Source: JANQOH01 sp965201155
GTDB lineage: Bacteria; Pseudomonadota; Alphaproteobacteria; UBA7887
Assembly: GCA_965201155.1 (NCBI GenBank)
Contig: OZ241752.1
Span: 558,001 to 622,000 of the forward strand
Direction: 5' to 3'
DNA length: 64,000 nt
Below, one piece after another: positions 61,096 to 64,000 of the stretch. Each line of letters starts with the position of its first letter. The first letter of the stretch is position 1. A program made the position numbers and the translations under genes. A model generated the notes under the pieces. That model was not told the DNA's origin and made no database searches. It was given only the letters and a program-made list of their open reading frames with translations.

Positions 61096-63450
61096 TTACG
61101 CGTTCTCGGCCACCGCTTCCATATCGCCGATATCCTCGCGCAGCGCTTCCACCGCCTGCTCCGGCGCCGTGGAAAGTTCCATCTTGTAGGCGAGGAACCA
61201 CATCATGAACACGCCGATGGCCCACCAAAGGATCTGCCACGCCCAGATCGACGGGATACCGAACATCCAGCTCGATGGGTCGCTGGGTGCACCGAAAATG
61301 CTGTTGCCGATTACCGCGCCCGGCCCGATGGCAAACATGAACCAGATGATGGTGAGCGCCCAGGCTCGCGGAATGAGATGCCGTTTGCTCTCCGGCAGGC
61401 CTGCATGATCACGCAGGAAGCCGTGAAACACCATCTTGTGCTTGTGGTCCTCCTCATTCTGCGTGACAAGCGAAACCAGGATCGCCACTCCCAGATTGAA
61501 CAGGATTCCCCAACCGGCGGAGTGGATGGTCAGCGGCCAGCGGCCCCAGGCCGTTATGCCGAGTTGCTGGCCGATGGTTTCCGTCGCCGTTACTGCCGCA
61601 AGGCCGGCGATCAACCCCAGCGTGACCCCGGCCCGGGTAAGCCACGGCCACCAGCAGATGGCAATCAGCGCCGGCCACATCTGGAAGCCATAGGCCACCG
61701 CAAGGCCACCCAGCAGCACCAGTGCATCCGACGATACGGTGGCCACGACAAGGGCCGCCACAACGATGACGATCACACCGATGCGTCCGAACAGCTTTTG
61801 CTGCGTGTGCGAGACGTCCGGCATGATGTAATGCTTGAGCAGGTCGCGTGTCAGCATGCCGCCGGCGGTGGACATATAGGCAGCGCCGGTGGATTGCATG
61901 GCGGCCAGCGCGCACACCGAGAGCAGGCCGACCAGCCACGGCGCCACATCGGAAATCAGGTTGATCAACTGCGGCACCAGCATGCCCTGCTTGCCGGCGG
62001 AGTTCATCACGTCGATCAGCGCCGGCGCCCCGGCTGCGTCAAACGGCTCGCTGCCGTCGGCGCGGGCGCTCGCCGGAAGTTCGTGATAGGCGATGAGGCG
62101 CCCTGCCGCCGCGGCGCCCGCGCCGGTACCGGCGGCAAGATCGCCGAAGCTGGGCACCGTGCCGCTCGTCCGGAAGGATTCCAGCGCTGCCGCAATCGCG
62201 GCGTCGATCTCTTCCTGACTCAGCACCTCGGTGACATTTTCGCGATAGGTCGAAACGACGATATTCGCCTGAATCTTGTCAACCGACTCGGCAGTCTTGT
62301 CCGGATTCGCCTTGTAGAACTCGAGGTTGGTCCCCAGGAAATGCGAACCCATACCCTGTATGGCGGTAAACACGAACAGGATCAGCCCGATCCCGAACGC
62401 CGACGCCCACACCTGTTGCGGCGCGAACGGCTTGGGATCGCGATTGGAAAACGCCCACATCGTGAAGGCTGGCGCAGACTGGATTCCCATCAGCGCGAAC
62501 ATGTAGGCCAGCACCATGATGCCGGTCCACGCACCGCCCTGGGCCTTGCCGCCCGCATCGACAAACTGGATCACACCCGGAATGGCGATGTAATGGCTCT
62601 CACCGCTCGGCGTGACGCGCTTGGCCCGGGCGACCAGCCCCTTCAGTTCCTCGGCCTCGGCCGCCAGCGCCCCGTCGCCGGGATCGGCCACCGCGTCGTC
62701 TATCCGCGCGAGCGCTTCAGGGTAGGTCAGCCCCCTTGCCTCGAGTTCGGCCACCGCTTCGTTGCCGATGCGCTGGTCGTCCTGCGACAGGGCGGTAATG
62801 CCGTCGATCATCCTGTTCATGCCGCCGACATACGCCAGCGCGATGGTGCCGATGGCGATGATGCCACCGGCAAGCAGGATGCACTGCATGGTATCCACAT
62901 AGGCGACGGCGCGCAGCCCGCCCGACGCCACATAGATGATGACCACCGCAGACAGCAGCCACATGCCGAAATTGACGTCCAGCATGCCGTCGGTCAGCAC
63001 GTTGAACAGAAAACCGGAAGCCCGTAGCTGTACCCCCAGATAGGGCACCGAAAACACCAGCGCGACAATCACCACCAGAATGCGAATGGTGTCGGACCGG
63101 AAATAGTCCGAAAGCATTTCACCCGGCGTGACAAACCCGAACCGCTTGCCAATCATCCACTGGCGCTTGAGGAACAACACGCCGGTAAAGGGGATCGTGA
63201 TGGCGTAGAACGACGCATAGGCATAGGGCAGGCCGTCGCGGTAGATAAGACCGGGATGGCCCATGAACGTCCAGCCCGAGAATGAAGTGGCGGTCGCGGC
63301 GAGAACAAAAACCCAGATCGAAATGCCCCGTCCGGCGATGAAATAGTCGCTCGCCGTGCGCGCGCTCAGCGCACCCTTGATGCCCCAGAATATGCAGTAA
63401 CCCCAATAGAGCAGCACAAAAATGAACAGCCAGACAACTTTGGCATCCAT
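61096..63450 (-). CDS. Sodium:solute symporter family transporter with large hydrophilic insertions
   Basis: A 784-residue SSS-family transporter, longer than the usual 500-600. The membrane core is recognisable: ASDYFIAGRGISIWVFVLAATATSFSGWTFMG in the sodium-binding region, GGLRAVAYVDTMQC, and AAMQSTGAAYMSTAGGMLTRDL. Two soluble insertions at about 215-305 and 370-488, rich in Glu, Asp and Ala, and a C-terminal acidic tail are unusual. Substrate unknown. The two small membrane-protein genes downstream are probably co-transcribed. Confidence 0.88.
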   Translation of the reverse strand: MDAKVVWLFIFVLLYWGYCIFWGIKGALSARTASDYFIAGRGISIWVFVLAATATSFSGWTFMGHPGLIYRDGLPYAYASFYAITIPFTGVLFLKRQWMIGKRFGFVTPGEMLSDYFRSDTIRILVVIVALVFSVPYLGVQLRASGFLFNVLTDGMLDVNFGMWLLSAVVIIYVASGGLRAVAYVDTMQCILLAGGIIAIGTIALAYVGGMNRMIDGITALSQDDQRIGNEAVAELEARGLTYPEALARIDDAVADPGDGALAAEAEELKGLVARAKRVTPSGESHYIAIPGVIQFVDAGGKAQGGAWTGIMVLAYMFALMGIQSAPAFTMWAFSNRDPKPFAPQQVWASAFGIGLILFVFTAIQGMGSHFLGTNLEFYKANPDKTAESVDKIQANIVVSTYRENVTEVLSQEEIDAAIAAALESFRTSGTVPSFGDLAAGTGAGAAAAGRLIAYHELPASARADGSEPFDAAGAPALIDVMNSAGKQGMLVPQLINLISDVAPWLVGLLSVCALAAMQSTGAAYMSTAGGMLTRDLLKHYIMPDVSHTQQKLFGRIGVIVIVVAALVVATVSSDALVLLGGLAVAYGFQMWPALIAICWWPWLTRAGVTLGLIAGLAAVTATETIGQQLGITAWGRWPLTIHSAGWGILFNLGVAILVSLVTQNEEDHKHKMVFHGFLRDHAGLPESKRHLIPRAWALTIIWFMFAIGPGAVIGNSIFGAPSDPSSWMFGIPSIWAWQILWWAIGVFMMWFLAYKMELSTAPEQAVEALREDIGDMEAVAENA

Positions 63451-63627
63451 TACTCAATCCCCTTCATCCTCGTCGGCTACACTCATCCGCCGGCATTCGC
63501 GTGTGCTGAATAACGTTCAGGCTGGCTCTACTTCACGCAAGCGCTTACGGCAAGCATTACAATGATATGGCAGGCATTTTGAGCAAAAATCAAGCTATTT
63601 TACGGCCGATCGGCCGCAGCACTTGAC
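63451..63627. promoter_or_regulatory. Intergenic region upstream of the symporter gene
   Basis: The 177-bp gap between mtnA and the symporter gene is A/T-rich. GCAAGCGCTTACGG at 63537-63550 resembles the palindromic operators of LacI-family repressors (centre AAGCGCTT). A 14-bp palindrome CGGCCGATCGGCCG at 63603-63616 lies 12 bp past the mtnA stop and may form its terminator hairpin. Possible promoter boxes (TTGCTC, TGTAAT) are poorly spaced. All of this is tentative. Confidence 0.3.
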
Positions 63628-64000
63628 TCACCCCCCGGTTCGTCCCGCCGCAAGGGCCGCGCCGCGCCCCGCGCGCTCCGGGAACAGCGCCGCGAGACCG
63701 TCCGCCGACGCCTCGCAAACACCGCGCTCCGTGATCAATCCGCTGACCAGACGCGCCGGCGTCACATCAAATGCATAATTCGCGGCCGGACTGCCCTCCG
63801 GAGTCAGCCGTACGGTCTCGATGCGCCCCTCGGATGTGCGCCCGGTAATCTCTGCCACCTCCTCCGGCGCCCGCTGTTCGATGGGAATCTCCGCATGCCC
63901 GTCACCGATCGTCCAGTCGATGGTCGGCGACGGCAAGGCGACGTAGAACGGCACGCCATTGTCATGCGCCGCCAGCGCCTTGAGATAGGTCCCGATCTTG
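63628..64000 (-). CDS. mtnA: S-methyl-5-thioribose-1-phosphate isomerase, 3' part
   Basis: The C-terminal 123 residues of MtnA of the methionine salvage pathway; the gene starts beyond position 64000. Diagnostic sequence is KIGTYLKALAAHDNGVPFYVALPSPTIDW, then ANYAFDVTPARLVSGLITERGV, both near-invariant in MtnA/eIF2B-like proteins. The short tail after ERGV is low complexity. Confidence 0.92.
   Translation of the reverse strand, partial: KIGTYLKALAAHDNGVPFYVALPSPTIDWTIGDGHAEIPIEQRAPEEVAEITGRTSEGRIETVRLTPEGSPAANYAFDVTPARLVSGLITERGVCEASADGLAALFPERAGRGAALAAGRTGG

Noticed and set aside
61378..63027. 550-codon plus-strand open frame opposite the symporter gene
   Set aside because: Shadow of the symporter gene; His/Arg/Gln-rich, low-complexity translation.
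1..64000. CRISPR array, prophage or defence island
   Set aside because: No regularly spaced palindromic repeats with unique spacers, no phage structural genes, and no restriction-modification or Cas genes; the only phased repeats are the 22-bp IS21 ends.

Overview
This is a GC-rich 64 kb stretch of chromosome, almost certainly from an alphaproteobacterium. The evidence is gene content and order: DUF2794, DUF1178 and DUF971 proteins, an lptF-lptG-lptD block backing onto pepA-holC, a cnoX / LON-domain / Trm112 / DUF971 run, and CarD, 7Fe ferredoxin and TerB genes together. An aerobic, membrane-rich heterotroph is suggested by a molybdenum hydroxylase, a Baeyer-Villiger-type monooxygenase, acyl-CoA dehydrogenase and CoA-transferase genes, several transporters and outer-membrane (LPS) assembly genes. 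I cannot name the genus.

Layout. 1-2.7 kb: an incomplete molybdenum hydroxylase (large subunit cut by the window edge, plus its 2Fe-2S subunit), divergent from a stand-alone biotin carboxylase. 2.7-12.1 kb (minus strand): a tightly packed cluster running from two tandem peptide-binding proteins through two permeases and a fused double ATPase into fmt, cbiD and cobK, mostly with 4-base stop/start overlaps. 12.3-28.9 kb: general metabolism and maintenance (SDR, alpha/beta hydrolase, UvrD/PcrA helicase, ClC channel, thioesterase, D-lactate/glycolate-type oxidase, an unknown outer-membrane barrel, LLM oxidoreductase, rsmB-rpe-heparinase operon, folC, YbdK-like ligase). 28.9-31.5 kb: a mobile scar in which an IS5-family element has interrupted an IS21-family istA, leaving the 22-bp-period end repeats of the older element. 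31.5-36.8 kb: DUF2794 gene, a small exported protein, an NCS2 permease with an unusual cytoplasmic tail, a gene-free 650 bp region with an orphan promoter and a long palindrome, a copper-type P-ATPase and tRNA-Gly(GCC). 36.8-41.1 kb: prdX, cnoX, LON-domain, Trm112 and DUF971 genes, a metallophosphatase-like protein that has lost its metal ligands, and carD. 41.1-52.2 kb: fdxA, TerB, S4 protein, Suv3-like helicase, LptD/LptG/LptF, PepA, HolC and an ICMT-like methyltransferase. 52.2-64 kb: OmpA-type lipoprotein, a MmgE/PrpD-acyl-CoA dehydrogenase-CoA transferase operon, a DUF1178 protein, a methyltransferase, a BVMO-type flavoprotein, small membrane proteins, a large sodium:solute symporter and the 3' end of mtnA.

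No CRISPR array, prophage, toxin-antitoxin pair or clear defence island is visible. The items I find most worth a second look are the mosaic pair of substrate-binding proteins (about 1.2 kb near-identical next to a diverged C-terminal part), the catalytically dead-looking phosphatase at 39571-40377, the NCS2 permease with a kinase-ATPase-like tail, and the unexplained promoter plus 26-bp palindrome at 34.07-34.16 kb.
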